Under the pieces are notes generated by a model. It was not told the DNA's origin and ran no database searches. It saw only the letters and a program-made list of their open reading frames with translations. DNA of 64,000 nucleotides from Cardiocondyla obscurior (lineage: Eukaryota; Arthropoda; Insecta; Hymenoptera; Formicidae): contig NC_091871.1 in the NCBI RefSeq assembly GCF_019399895.1, positions 124,001 to 188,000 on the forward strand, in the 5' to 3' direction. Below are positions 8,106 through 19,906 of the stretch, one piece after another. Position 1 is the stretch's first letter; each line of letters starts with the position of its first letter. Position numbers and translations under genes: made by a program.

Positions 8106-10196
8106 TTACACCTTTGAATCACGCATATCGGAGTTTTTCAGATATTGTCTTAACGCGTGATATGTGTATTGTTTTGGGTTCACATTGTGTTCAGGTTCTA
8201 TGGAAGCACTAATTTCTTGTTGGTGGTCAGGGGCACTAGAGGGGCCGGGAGGCAGATTTTCTGGCGATGAAAGGGTTTCCTGGTCCTTGTCGTTTTGCGT
8301 CCTAGGTCTGGTAGCGTCGCGGCCTCCAAGATGAAGAAGTAAGTTTGTAACCGATGTCCAGATTGCTCCCAGTAAGTGTAGACTCCAACCATAAACCGTG
8401 TGCAAAGCGTATCCATGGATGATTGTGTCCACAAAGAGTTTAATTATTCGCAAAATCAGGAATATTGCAAATACTCCTGCGCTGGCTGATCCGAAAGATA
8501 CGAATTCCTTCCACATTTTAGCTCCTGCGGATTCAACGATGCGGTCCAATGAAGCCTCGTCAAGCAGATTTATCATCAAAATCGTTCCTGGCCTGACTTT
8601 TCCTCCCATGGCTCCTTGAGCGATGTTGTTCGGCATCAATGGTCTTTCGACGGGAAACATTATATGCGTTCTCAACCGGTTCAAATCTTCGGTTGAATAG
8701 ATGCCGCTTGTTGCTAAGGAGTTTGGACTCGTATACTGCCATTTAGGTTGAGTAAGTGGCTCGATTATAGGTGGTGCCAATGCTTCCACGGTTCGCGGAG
8801 TTAATCGGTACCAAATGCTGTCGATTTTGTACATGGTTGGCAACAGCCCGTTGCAGTCTTTAGGTGTCCCCGTTGTTGTAAGTATTCTTGATCGTGGCAG
8901 AAGGAAGAATGATTGATTTCTGTTAGTAACAGGTAATTCGTTGAAGCACTCTTCGGTCTGTCGTATTCTGCATTCCACAGGAATACATTTAACCATGTGG
9001 ATTACTTCGCCCATAGTGATGGCTGTATCCATATATCCAGGGCCTTTCATGATCCTATAGGCCATTTCGTTTGGAGCTATGCTTGCAAGAGAGAGAGCAT
9101 TTTGTATAATTTGCTTCTTTAAGGCGCACTTCTGTTCCATGATATCTTGATATAGACGAGTTAGCTGTGTCTTGATGTGTTTCTCCACGTACACAAACTT
9201 AGAGTTTATGTATGAGAAAATGTCCAGGTTGTCCACGGCAAGTTTTGATCGTATTTTGAAAGTACTGCCTTTGCTTGTTTCTAGGATAAAAAGTTTTAGA
9301 TGTTCCGTTTGCATCAACTTGTAACCACACAGATTGGTTTCGTGCGTTTTCGTTAATGCAAAGGTGGTTTCCCGAGTCGTTACGGTGTGGATGATAGGTG
9401 CCTGTGGGTTAGACGGAGACGTGAGCTTCGCTGCTAGTCCTTCGTACAGAATATCGTATTGGTCAAAATGGCACGTATCCGTAGGTAGTACGGGCCAAAA
9501 TGTTTCCGCTCCTTCAGAGTCCAGGCATCCTCCGGAAGAAAATAGACACTGGGTACCGGAAGGCAGTATAACGTGTCCAGAAGATCTCTTTACGGGAGTC
9601 TCAAAAGATTTCAATGTAATCTTTATTGACGCCTGAACAATTGCATTTTCCCAGGAACCATATGCATCGGAGTATTTCGTTCCGCTGCATTTTCCATCTA
9701 CAGATACCGAACCAGCTATGGTAGCGCTTCGGTAATTTGTCGAATATTTGGCAAGTCCGTCTAGAATAGCGTTCGCTATTGTTGCAGTTCCCGTATCGTG
9801 AATTCGTTTACAGAATTGTTCTCCGATTTCTAATATGAATTCTCTTCGTCCGTTGTGTACTATCGAGATGTGACTATGCATCCCGCAGTAGGAAACAATT
9901 CTGTCTATCTCGATCTTGCATTGAGTGACAGATATTTTATCATAGTTGGATGTCTGCATTAATTGTATGTAAACATCTTCTTGCTTTGGATTAGTATTTC
10001 GAATGTCTCAATTTTCGATGTCCAGAAGGGAGAGCGTGGTAATGTTCATTCCTTCCCCGCTGCAATCGTAGCCGATCATAGCAGCGGCAAATGGAAGAAG
10101 AGCCAGCCCACAAATAGTTAGATGCATCTCGCTGTTCAGTGGTCGTCGCAGGAATGTGTCGACTCTGGCTCCGATGGTCGTTGAGGTGGATCCCAA
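8106..10196 (-). pseudogene. env: Envelope glycoprotein of chuvirus-like type, interrupted by one stop codon
   Basis: The minus-strand frame starts at 10196 (a second Met lies at about 10124, followed by a hydrophobic signal-peptide-like segment). It is interrupted by TGA at 10008-10010, then stays open to 8106 in the same frame, about 696 codons overall. Features include a Cys-rich ectodomain with N-glycosylation sites, the motifs CGMHSH and GTKYSDAYGSWENA and an LPSG-T-C block, a membrane anchor at about 8400-8490, and a Pro/Ser-rich cytoplasmic tail. This block order is what I know from chuvirus (jingchuvirus) glycoproteins captured by insect LTR elements. It lies between integrase and 3' LTR, the env position of an errantivirus-like element. 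Nothing like baculoviral F protein is seen. Confidence 0.65.
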
Positions 10197-10231
10197 TCTC
10201 GTGGAGTGGGAGTAGCGTTAGTGGTGGGGGA

Positions 10232-11638
10232 CTATTTTAGTTTATTCAAATGAACAATTTTATTTCTATTTGAATTTATCTTAATCTTAACATTATTATT
10301 CGCTAAAACTTCTATGACCAGATATGGTCCTATGTACTGGTCTTTTAGTTTATTAGTGGGTTCTTTTAACAAGTACACTAAATCTCCCACTTTAAGACTT
10401 AAAGTATTAATTCGTCTGTCATATTGTTCCTTAGAACGTTTTTTCGCTTTTATTAGATTTTCGCGTGCGTTATTTTGCACATCGCGTATCTTATCGAATA
10501 AGTCAGATAAATATTTAGAATAACTTTCATTACCTATGTCTTCTGGGAATCTTTCGCTAGTTGGGACTCGCGCTGTTTTTCCAAACACTAGTTCGTGCGG
10601 AGTATATCTGGTGCCCTTGTGGACACTAGTGTTATAAGAGAAATTTGCAATTTCAAGATATTCATCCCAATTACACTTATCTCCGACAACTTGCTTAAGA
10701 TATTCCCATAAAACATGGTGAGCTCGTTCTACTGAACCGTTTGATTGTGGTCGGTAGGTCGTGGTTTTATAAGTAGTTATTTTAAATTTCTTTGCTATAG
10801 CTCGCATCAGACTGTTTAGAAAGTGACTTCTCTGGTCAGTAAGAGGGGCTTTCGGTGCGCCATTTACGCATATAAATTTATTAATAAGCGCGTCTGCTAC
10901 GTTTAAAGCGCCGGATTTTTGAAGTGCTGTCGCAACTGAATATTTTGTTAACAAGTTTTGTATAGTTAAAATGTACGCGTTTCCTTTGTTTGACACAAAC
11001 AATGGACCCATGATATCCATCGAGATTTTATCAAATGCACTGTGGGGGGTGTCCGTAAGTACCATTGGTTGTTTGGCTTTAACGCGTATAAGTTTTTCTT
11101 CTGAGTTATTGCAATATCTAATTACTCTTTCTACATCGCGTTTCATTTGCGGCCATGTATATTTTTCGCGGATTCTTCTGAAAGTTTTCGTTACTCTTTT
11201 ATGGCCTCCGAGAGGAGAAGCATGATACTCTTTTATAATATCTTCTCGACGAATTTCGGGAAGTGCAATGATTTTATTTAGGCAAATTGTAATTACTGTT
11301 TCCATTTCTCGGAATGTATCATCGAGGTACTTATAAACGCTTTCCCATGGTATGTTACCGATGTCCCCTTTTGTAATTGAAAATTCAGTAATACCGATTT
11401 CTCTTACTACGTCATACAAAGATGAAATCGATTCTTTAACACTATTCCTTTGCAATACAGTGGATGATTTTTCAGGTAAAGTTAATACAATAATATACTT
11501 ATTTTTATACGGTATTGGACGCGCTCGTCCAATAGTAGGTTCATTAATTTTCGGTAAAATTGAATTTTGTTTCAACAGTTCAGCTCCCAAATCGCATGGT
11601 TGTCCGGTTTCCCAGATAAATACTACCAAACTATCTTT
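10232..11638 (-). pseudogene. pol: Pol C-terminal part: integrase
   Basis: This is in the same frame as the RT-RNase H part upstream and separated from it by a TGA at 11639-11641. It shows the integrase zinc domain (HASPLGGH, then YCNN where a CxxC is expected, so the second Cys is missing). The DDE core has D in SMDIMGP, D in LTDQRSHF and E in GSVERAHH. A C-terminal domain follows (VGDLVYLL, then YIGPYLVIEV). The product would join host and element DNA. The missing zinc ligand plus the stop indicate decay. Confidence 0.8.
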
Positions 11639-14523
11639 TCAATATAAAATATTATCTCGCGTGTTCTTTATTATGGTCATGTAATGATTTGGAAACTGGT
11701 ACGGTATATTAACATTATCAAATATTTCGTCGTCGGACTGATCGCTTGAAATAGAGTCGCTATCTGATATGTCTGATGCGTCGTTATCTGCATATTCCTT
11801 ATTATAATCGTCACTCGAAAGAGCATCTAAACCTATGCGAGCATCGCTTCGGTTTATGTTACTTGATTCGGGTAAGATATTTATGTCTGATGTATTGCGC
11901 GCTCGAGTGTCGGTTATCGCCTCACATATTTCCTCATCACCTCTTTTGCTTATATTACCGGTGTCGGGCAGGGTGTTTATGTCTGCCTTGTAACGCGATC
12001 GAATTTCCTTATCACCTCTTCGGTTTACATTACCGAAGTCAGGAAGGATGTTTATGTCTGGCGCGTTGCGTGTTCGCATTTCCTTATCACCTCTTCGGTT
12101 TACATTACCGGAGTCGGGAAGGATGTTTATGTCTGGCGCGTTGCGTGTTCGCATTTCCTTATCACCTCTTCGGTTTACATTACCGGAGTCGGGAAGGATG
12201 TTTATGTCTGGCGCGTTGCGTGTTCGCATTTCCTTATCACCTCTTCGGTTTACATTACCGGAGTCGGGAAGGATGTTTATGTCTGGCGCGTTGCGTGTTC
12301 GAATTTCTCTATCACCTTTTCGGTTTACATTACCGGAGTCGGGAAGGATGTTTATGTCTACCGCGTTGCGAGTTCGAGTGTTGCGTGTCACCTCAAACAT
12401 TTCTTCGTCACTTGAGACAATCTCAAGTGGAAATGCTTGTGTTTGTCGCGTTACGGAGTTTCTTGATAGCGCGTCGGCGTTAATATTTATCTTACCGGCT
12501 TTATACTCGACACGATAATCGTACTCCGCCAGTTTTAGCCGCCATCGTATCAACCGAAATGTTGGATTTTTTACTGAGTTAAGGCAAACAAGAGACTTGT
12601 GATCGGTCACGAGAGTATATTTATTACCATAGAGATACGGTCTGAAATAATTTGTACAATACACGATAGCTAAAAGTTCTTTTTCTATGGTAGAGTAAAT
12701 GCATTCTGCTCCGTTGAAAAGACGTGAAGCGTATGCTATCGGCTTATCTTTCCCTATTTCTCCCTGACTTAGAATACTCCCTATCGCGTATCCCGAAGCA
12801 TCCGTTGTAAGAACGAAGGGTCTTGTAAAATCGGGATGTTGCAGAAGTGGCTCCGAGCACAGATCTCGTAAAATAGTAAAAGCTTTTTCTTGTTCCTCCA
12901 GCCAGGCAAAAGGAATTTCTTTCTTAAGGAGTTGAGTCAATGGTTTTGCTTTTTTGGAGAAGCCTAAAATAAAACGTCTATAATAACCGGCAAGGCCAAG
13001 AAATTGCTTTATGCCCTTAGGATCTTTTGGGCAAGGAAAATTTTTTACCGCGTCTATCTTTTTAGGATCGGGTTTTACTCCGTCCTCACTTATAATGTGA
13101 CCTAAATATCCAACTTCTTTCCTCAAGAACTCACATTTGTCAGGCTGGAGTTTTAAGCCTGCATTTCGGAGTCGCTCTGCTAATTTATTAAATTTTATAG
13201 TGAGCTCTTTTAAGGAACTAGCGTATATAACGATATCGTCTAAGTAGACAAATAATAGAGTGCCTTGGAGACCACACAGAACACGGTTCATCAGCCTTTG
13301 AAAAGTGGCTGGAGCGTGTTTTAGGCCAAACAGCATCCTTTTAAACTCATAATGCCCAAAGGGCGTAGAAAATGCCGTTTTCTGTGCGTTCTCCTCGTGC
13401 ATGGGAATCTGGTGGAAGCCAGATGCCAAATCAAATACGCTAAAGTATTTGGAGCTGCCTAACTGGTCCAGAATTTCGGTTATATTTGGCAAAGGGTACG
13501 CGTCGCCCATCGTTTTTTTATTTAAAACGCGAAAATCTATAACTAGCCTCCAACGCTTATTACCCTTTGAATCAGGCTTCTTTGGTACGATCCAAAGAGG
13601 GCTGTTATACGGTGAAGTAGATTCCTCAATTACTCCGTTATTTAATAAGTCTTTAACCTGTTTATCAATTTCGTTTTTGTGAATTGGTGGGAATCTGTAC
13701 TGTTTAGTATTTATAGGATTATTATCCGTGGTAATAATTCTATGACTGGCTACATTTTTACATCCTAAAATTTCGCCAGATATATGAAATAAATCATGAT
13801 ACCTTTCAATTAAACTAAGTACATGACTTGATTCCTCTTTATTTAGATGTTCGAGACGAAGAAGATTTTCGACCTTTTTATTTCTATTTTCGCGTGAAAT
13901 AGTAGCTATAGAATTTACGGACACGCTCGCAGGCGATGTCTCGGCGGGTACGCGATTAGACATTTTTTCAATTTCCGTTAGCTCTATTTCCGGGATAATT
14001 ATTTCCTGATCTTGTTCGCTAATATTAATTGCGCGTAGGAAAGCCTTTCCATTTCGATTCGTCACAATCGCGTCGACGAGTAATACATTTTTATTAATAT
14101 CGAGACGTGGGACATATCCAGTCTCTACATGATTTTTGATCCTGATATATAAAGTTGTTTGCGCGCGGGCAGGTATAATCGCTGTCTTCGGTATAGAAAA
14201 CGGTAATTTTATTCCATACCAGTCTACGTGTTGTTTTGCAAAATTTATACTCGACGCGTTTTTAAGGAAGTCCGATCCTAGGATGCCTTCCTGGGTTATT
14301 GGAAAATTATTAGGAACAACGTGAAACGTAATAATGTGATTTAGAACTTCGATATCGACGGACCCGAGAGTTTTCACCTGACCGTTAGTAATGCCGCTAA
14401 GATACAACTGATCATGGAGTGAAATTTTTACTTCGGGATGCAAAATACTCTGTTTTATTAAATTTGGAGCCGCCCCGGTGTCAATCATTAGGTTAGCGTC
14501 CCTAAGGAGATTTTTCGATTTTA
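11639..14523 (-). pseudogene. pol: Pol: protease, reverse transcriptase, RNase H with an internal repeat linker
   Basis: The frame is open from the nested insertion at 14523 down to the stop at 11639. In order it has the aspartic protease signature MIDTGAAPNLI right at the insertion edge, the RT core with YLDDIVIY, RNase H (TDASGYAIG, EKELLAIVY, VTDHKSL), and a long acidic linker containing a 25-residue tandem repeat (11871-12375). The N-terminal protease part lies on the other side of the nested element (about 19907-20000), where the frame reaches the insertion site in a compatible phase. It is typical Ty3/Gypsy Pol apart from the linker and breaks. Confidence 0.85.
11871..12375 (-). repeat. 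75-bp coding minisatellite in pol
   Basis: About seven tandem units of 75 bp encode a 25-residue unit built around DINILPDSGNVNRRGDKE. Three central units are identical at protein level, and the outer ones are increasingly diverged (for example DINTLPDTGNISKRGDEE). The array lies between RNase H and integrase and keeps the frame. Confidence 0.85.
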
Positions 14524-17500
14524 TTACTGTAGGATGGAATTATCAAATTAAATAAAAGAAAGATTCTTGGCGAAAGCCGTGGTCAAGTTTTAATATAAGT
14601 GGATAGTACAGTTATCGCTGTCGGAATCGCGCGTATCGTCTCGATATTTATTGTCGACGGTTTCTTCGAAAAGACTGCCGCTTTCTCAGACAACACCTGT
14701 ATTTATATTTTCGGTGTGCCTCACAATACATTGACCCGCTGTTATTCGAAACGGCAACGGTCGCTCGATGAAAATATCGCTAGGCGAATATAATTATTTT
14801 TGGCTCCTACACTCGGCCGTCCTGCATTGACATACGACCTCGTATGTTGCGCCTATGCGTCGGTTACAATTTAAATGCCGGAAATCTCCTTTGTCTCGCA
14901 ATCGCTTTCTAAATCGCTTAATTCGGCGTCGCTGTTTTTGGTGATTCACAACTTCATATAATCAGCGGCGGTCGAAGTCTGTTGTGGACCTTCGTGCGCT
15001 CCTATTTTGTGTACAACGTATCTATTGTTCCGAAGAACTTTTGTAATTTCATAGGGACCTAAATATTTTGACGCGAATTTTAATCCTGGCGCCTGCTGTG
15101 TCCGCCGTATCGCTACCAAATCTCCCTCGCGATATGAATATGCCGGTTTTCGCTTTTTATTATAGACGCGTCGATTCTCTTCTTGTATGCGGGCTATTTT
15201 TTTTTTCGCCTGAGCTCGCAACTCGTCGCGGTCCTCCTGAAAACATACCGACCATTCTTTTTCAATCAACTCGCGTACGCTATCGTCAGTTCTCAGGCGT
15301 GCATGTGTCCCGAACAGCAAACGAAACGGCGTGGTCGCGATACTCCGGTGCATCGTCGTGTTTAAGCATTGCTGCACGGTGCTGAGATGCTTAAACCACT
15401 CGTCGGGTTTAGGCGCGGTCAATTTCGCCAGCAACGGTATCAGCGTTCGATTCACGCGCTCGACCTGACCGTTCGCGCGCGGAATCCCCGTCGTTGTTAA
15501 CACGTGCTCAATACCCTCCCGCTCGCAATACTTTTGAAAATCTCCCGATGTAAATGCAGTGCCCCGATCGGAAACGATCTGCCTCGGATTTCCAAATATA
15601 CTAGACTGTTTTTTAAGACGATCCACTACCTCGGCCGCACCGGTGGACTTAGTCGCGTATAGCCACGTGAATTTCGTAAATGCGTCGACTACTAGAAATA
15701 TATGACGGTAACTTTTTCTCGTTGAATTTAACGGACCTAAATGATCTATATGATAGGTATCTAATGGAACCTCGCCTTTCTCAATAGTAGACAACAAACC
15801 TTCCTGTTTACCTTGCTTTCGCTCGGCTAGAATACAGTCAATACAATTTCGGACGGTTTTCTCAATTTTCGGTCGCACGTTTGGGATATAATAATCGCGC
15901 CTTAGAATTGCCTCTGTTTTGGCTACCGAAAAATGCCCTTTTTCATGCGCTCTTCTAATTATTCGCGTGTACATCGATTTCGGTACTACTATACAGTAGT
16001 CGTTGTCTATTTCTTTGAATAATATGCCGTCTCGTACAATATAGTCGGATCGCATTTTCTCTTGTATTTGTCGGATGATTTTTATTAATTCGTCGTCGTC
16101 ATATTGCGCTTTTTTGAGACGAGTTATCAAACCGCTCTCGCTCTCGTCGATTAACAAACAACCGGGCAACGGGTTTCTGCTCAAGGCATCGACATGCAAC
16201 ATATTTTTCCCGGGACGATGTTCTATTCGATAATTAAACTCCTCGAGTAGCAGCGCCCATCGAGCTACGCGAACGCACAGATCTTTTTTTGACATTGTCA
16301 GTGTAAACGCTCTGCAGTCGGTGACGATCGCAAAAGGTATTCCTAACAGATATACGCGGAATTTTTTTAATGAGCGAACTATGGCGAGGACTTCAAGCTC
16401 GTAACTCGTATACTTTTCTTCGGCCGGAGTAGTTTTGCCGCTCGCATAATATATTGGGTGCATCGCACCGTCCTCGTCATTTCGCTGTAACAATATTGCA
16501 CCGTACCCATACATCGATGCGTCCGTATGGAGCTCGGTTTCCGCCCCCGCTCTATACAAGTCCAATACGGGTCCGGTAACTAGCATTTCCTTTAATTTGT
16601 CGAATGCATGTTTTTCGCGGGTACCGAATCTAAAGGTTACGTTCGCTCTCAGTAGATCCGATAACGGCCGCGCGATCACCGCGTATCCCGGAATAAATTT
16701 CCGAAAATACCCTGTCAATCCCAGAAACGACTGAACCTGCCGGGCAGTAGCGGGCTCCGAAAAATTTCTTACGGCTTCGACTTTGTGTTCAGAGGGCCTA
16801 ATGTGCCCATCTTCGATTATATGGCCTAGATATTCGACTCTCGTTTGCAACAAGCTGCATTTTCTCCAATTAATAATTAGACCGCTCCGGCTGGCCGTAT
16901 CTAAAACACGCTCGAGGTTTCTCAAACCCGCCTCACAATCCGCTGAGGGCACTATCAGATCGTCCATGTAAGCCAGCACCGCGCCTTCGCGAATGAGCTC
17001 TCTGAACGCGACATTTATGAATTTCTGGAAAATAGCGGGTGAGTTGCACAGGCCAAACGGCACTCGCAAAAATTCAAAATGACCGTCAGGAACTATAAAC
17101 GCGGTATACTTTCGACTCGCTTCGTCTATCGATACATGAAAAAACCCGTTTTTGAGATCGATGGTGCTGAATATTCTCGCGCCCTGCAACGCGTCTAACT
17201 GATCTTCTATCAGCGGCAGAGGATATCTATCTTTAATAATTTTCTTATTTAATTGACGGTAATCTACACAAAGCCGCGCCAAACCGTCCTTCTTATTTAC
17301 AAGTACAACCGGGCTCGCGTATTCTGAAATAGACGGTTGCACGATGCCGTCCTTCAACCATTCGTCTACCTGCGCGTTTACTTTATTTCTCTCGGAGACA
17401 GACAGTCTCCTCGCCTTCTGGTATACAGGCTCATCATCCTTTAGGATGAGCCTCATTTTTACGTTCGTTTCTTGCGTACGTTTTGGCTCATATCCATCGA

Positions 17501-19906
17501 CGAGACGCCGCAATTCCCGACGACACGCGTCGTCCCGCACATGCGACAAGTCCACGCGCTCGGTCTCGTCACATAAATTTACCGCGATGCGACGGACTTC
17601 GGTGAAGGCGTCGTCATGACCGGTCGGCGGTTCTATAGTAATCTTTCCATTCTGCATTTTTAAATTAACCGCGCTCAAAAAGTCCAAACCAATTAATAAT
17701 TTTTCTCTCAAGACATCGTTAGACACTACGTTAATTACGATTCTAAACGCATTTCCGTCGACCGTCATATCCGCCTCAAAGCGCCCAAGCGTGGCATTTT
17801 CCTCGAGGCCAACTCCTCGAAACCGCGTCACCACGTTATCAAGCCGCGGCGCGCCTATCTCGATATATTTGTCCGCTCGCATCAGAGTTATATCGCTCCC
17901 GGTGTCAACAAGCGCGCAAACCAAGCTACCGTTAATAACAATGTCTTTCGTTTTTCGCCGTAATTTAAGTTGCGATGTATCGCATCTATTCGCCGACACC
18001 GACTTCGCCTGCTCCGGGCAGTCTCGCGCGATGTGCCCTCGCCCTCCGCACCGAAAACATTTTTGTCCCTGCGCTTTCGTTGGGCATTCTCGGCTCACAT
18101 GATTTTTTTGTCCGCAATTGAAACAATGTTCTATTTTCTCGCGCCTTCCTCGCCCTCCCTCAGTCTCTCCGACCCGCGCACCCGCCCCGCCAGCAACGCG
18201 CCGATCGCCTACAGCTCGCTCGCCCTTACCCTCGCCAGACCTCGAGCTCCTCGCCGCAGCCACACCGCCACGGTCTCGCAGCGTGATCCCGCTGAACGCG
18301 TGCAGCAGCTCGTCCTGAGTGGAGAACCCGCGCATCCGGGCCATGTTTCGCAGCTCGTGATCTGGTATCCCGTCCACGACGTAGTCCAGGATCTCCTCGT
18401 CGTCCATGGCGATGCGATTAGCCATAATCACCTTGTCGTGGACGTAATCGCGAAACGTCTCGCCCCGTCTCCACGTCCGCTCCTCGAAACGGTGCCTCAT
18501 TGCGATCCGGTTGGGCCGACGGCAGAACATGCCCCTCAGCTCGCCAAGCACTTCGGCTGCTGTCATGCCGATATATTCTGGTTTCGAGTGGAACCATTCC
18601 GCCGCTCGTCCCTTGAGCTTCAGTCCGATTATTACTCTGGTCAAGTCGTCGTCGAGCCGATAAGTGTCTTTAAGCAGGTTTACCTGCTTTTCCCATGTTT
18701 CGTACGTTTCGGCATCGCCGCTATAGTTGCTCAACAGGTCAGCAACGGCGGTCACACTGATTTTCTTAGATATCACCGGGCGAGGAGCCGCCTCCACACT
18801 CATTGGCGAACCCCGCTCCGGTGTCCCGAACAATGTTCGTCGTCTGCAGGGCTCGGGACCGTCCCGAGAGCGCCGCAGCAACTCCGCTTCACGCTTGGTC
18901 AGCTCGAGTTCCTTTCTCATTAAATCTCTTTCCATTCGCAATATATTTATTTCTCTGTCACGCTCGAATCCGTCACCGTTCACCTCCAGGCGGTGTGATC
19001 CGTCGCGCTCGTCATCGTCATTGTCTTCGGCGAACGTCCCTCCGCGCTCACCCTCGCTCCTCCGCGGCGGCTCTTCCTCGGCGGTCACCTCGTGCTCCGT
19101 CACGTAGTGGTCCATCTCCTGGGCCATCTCTTCAACCCAGGCATCATTCGGGTCCGCCCGGCGAAGCCGCTGGACCAGCTCGTTCTTGTTACCCGCGGTG
19201 GTCAATCCTCTCCGTCTACACGCGTCCTTGAGCCGGACCACAGTGAAAGACTTAGGGTCTCTTATTGCCGGACTATTCATATTTTCCGTCTCTTTTCCTT
19301 TTATTTATCGCGTGAGCCTTATCTTCTCGTCCTTTAACCGTCACCACACACACAAACGCGATCCCGACCTTGCGCGACACTTCTCGTCTCAATAATTAAA
19401 ATTTCTTTACCGTTTTCTACGTATTCCTCGTCTTTAATTGTCTTTCCTCGTCTATTCGTCTTTATTCGTCTTTCCGCGTTTTTTTTTTTCTTGTCGTCTT
19501 TATTCGTCTTTATTCGTCTTTCCGCGTTTTTTTTTTTTTGTGTCGTCTTTATTCGTCTTTATGCACTCACTTATTATCCACGAGTCTTTCGCCGATCCCG
19601 GAGTGAGCCCCCAAAATTTGTAGGATGGAATTATCAAATTAAATAAAAGAAAGATTCTTGGCGAAAGCCGTGGTCAAGTTTTAATATAAGTGGATAGTAC
19701 AGTTATCGCTGTCGGAATCGCGCGTATCGTCTCGATATTTATTGTCGACGGTTTCTTCGAAAAGACTGCCGCTTTCTCAGACAACACCTGTATTTATATT
19801 TTCGGTGTGCCTCACAATACATTGACCCGCTGTTATTCGAAACGGCAACGGTCGCTCGATGAAAATATCGCTAGGCGAATATAATTATTTTTGGCTCCTA
19901 CATTAC
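14524..19906 (-). mobile_element. Nested young Gypsy element with SAP-domain Gag, 5375 bp
   Basis: Two 284-bp LTRs, 14528-14811 and 19619-19902, start TGTAGGATGG and end GGCTCCTACA. Read by eye they are identical. The target duplication TTAC is at 14524-14527 and 19903-19906. The primer-binding site (minus strand, TGGGGGCTCACTCCGGGAT, about 19595-19613) resembles the 3' end of tRNA-Pro. The element is inserted in the protease coding region of the envelope-bearing Gypsy. Identical LTRs and an intact ORF indicate a recent insertion. Confidence 0.93.
14946..19280 (-). CDS. gag-pol: Intact Gag-Pol polyprotein of the nested Gypsy
   Basis: A single ORF of 1444 residues. Residues 11-45 (FTVVRLKDACRRRGLTTAG and following) form a SAP-type DNA-binding motif. 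Then come a coiled charged region, a Gag core, two CCHC knuckles (CFNCGQKNHVSRECP, CFRCGGRGHIARDCP), the protease (ALVDTGSDITLM), RT (AYMDDLIV), RNase H (HTDASMYGYG, YELEVLAIV, VTDCRAFT), and integrase with an HHCC zinc domain and DDE residues in HIDHLGPL, VSDRGTAF and GQVERVNR. No stop or frameshift. Gag and Pol are fused without a frameshift signal. It encodes everything needed for retrotransposition and has no envelope. Confidence 0.93.
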   Translation of the reverse strand: MNSPAIRDPKSFTVVRLKDACRRRGLTTAGNKNELVQRLRRADPNDAWVEEMAQEMDHYVTEHEVTAEEEPPRRSEGERGGTFAEDNDDDERDGSHRLEVNGDGFERDREINILRMERDLMRKELELTKREAELLRRSRDGPEPCRRRTLFGTPERGSPMSVEAAPRPVISKKISVTAVADLLSNYSGDAETYETWEKQVNLLKDTYRLDDDLTRVIIGLKLKGRAAEWFHSKPEYIGMTAAEVLGELRGMFCRRPNRIAMRHRFEERTWRRGETFRDYVHDKVIMANRIAMDDEEILDYVVDGIPDHELRNMARMRGFSTQDELLHAFSGITLRDRGGVAAARSSRSGEGKGERAVGDRRVAGGAGARVGETEGGRGRREKIEHCFNCGQKNHVSRECPTKAQGQKCFRCGGRGHIARDCPEQAKSVSANRCDTSQLKLRRKTKDIVINGSLVCALVDTGSDITLMRADKYIEIGAPRLDNVVTRFRGVGLEENATLGRFEADMTVDGNAFRIVINVVSNDVLREKLLIGLDFLSAVNLKMQNGKITIEPPTGHDDAFTEVRRIAVNLCDETERVDLSHVRDDACRRELRRLVDGYEPKRTQETNVKMRLILKDDEPVYQKARRLSVSERNKVNAQVDEWLKDGIVQPSISEYASPVVLVNKKDGLARLCVDYRQLNKKIIKDRYPLPLIEDQLDALQGARIFSTIDLKNGFFHVSIDEASRKYTAFIVPDGHFEFLRVPFGLCNSPAIFQKFINVAFRELIREGAVLAYMDDLIVPSADCEAGLRNLERVLDTASRSGLIINWRKCSLLQTRVEYLGHIIEDGHIRPSEHKVEAVRNFSEPATARQVQSFLGLTGYFRKFIPGYAVIARPLSDLLRANVTFRFGTREKHAFDKLKEMLVTGPVLDLYRAGAETELHTDASMYGYGAILLQRNDEDGAMHPIYYASGKTTPAEEKYTSYELEVLAIVRSLKKFRVYLLGIPFAIVTDCRAFTLTMSKKDLCVRVARWALLLEEFNYRIEHRPGKNMLHVDALSRNPLPGCLLIDESESGLITRLKKAQYDDDELIKIIRQIQEKMRSDYIVRDGILFKEIDNDYCIVVPKSMYTRIIRRAHEKGHFSVAKTEAILRRDYYIPNVRPKIEKTVRNCIDCILAERKQGKQEGLLSTIEKGEVPLDTYHIDHLGPLNSTRKSYRHIFLVVDAFTKFTWLYATKSTGAAEVVDRLKKQSSIFGNPRQIVSDRGTAFTSGDFQKYCEREGIEHVLTTTGIPRANGQVERVNRTLIPLLAKLTAPKPDEWFKHLSTVQQCLNTTMHRSIATTPFRLLFGTHARLRTDDSVRELIEKEWSVCFQEDRDELRAQAKKKIARIQEENRRVYNKKRKPAYSYREGDLVAIRRTQQAPGLKFASKYLGPYEITKVLRNNRYVVHKIGAHEGPQQTSTAADYMKL

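Noticed and set aside
12048..12518. Plus-strand repetitive ORFs opposite pol
   Set aside because: They mirror the 75-bp coding repeat of the minus-strand Pol, whose motifs on both sides prove the true strand.
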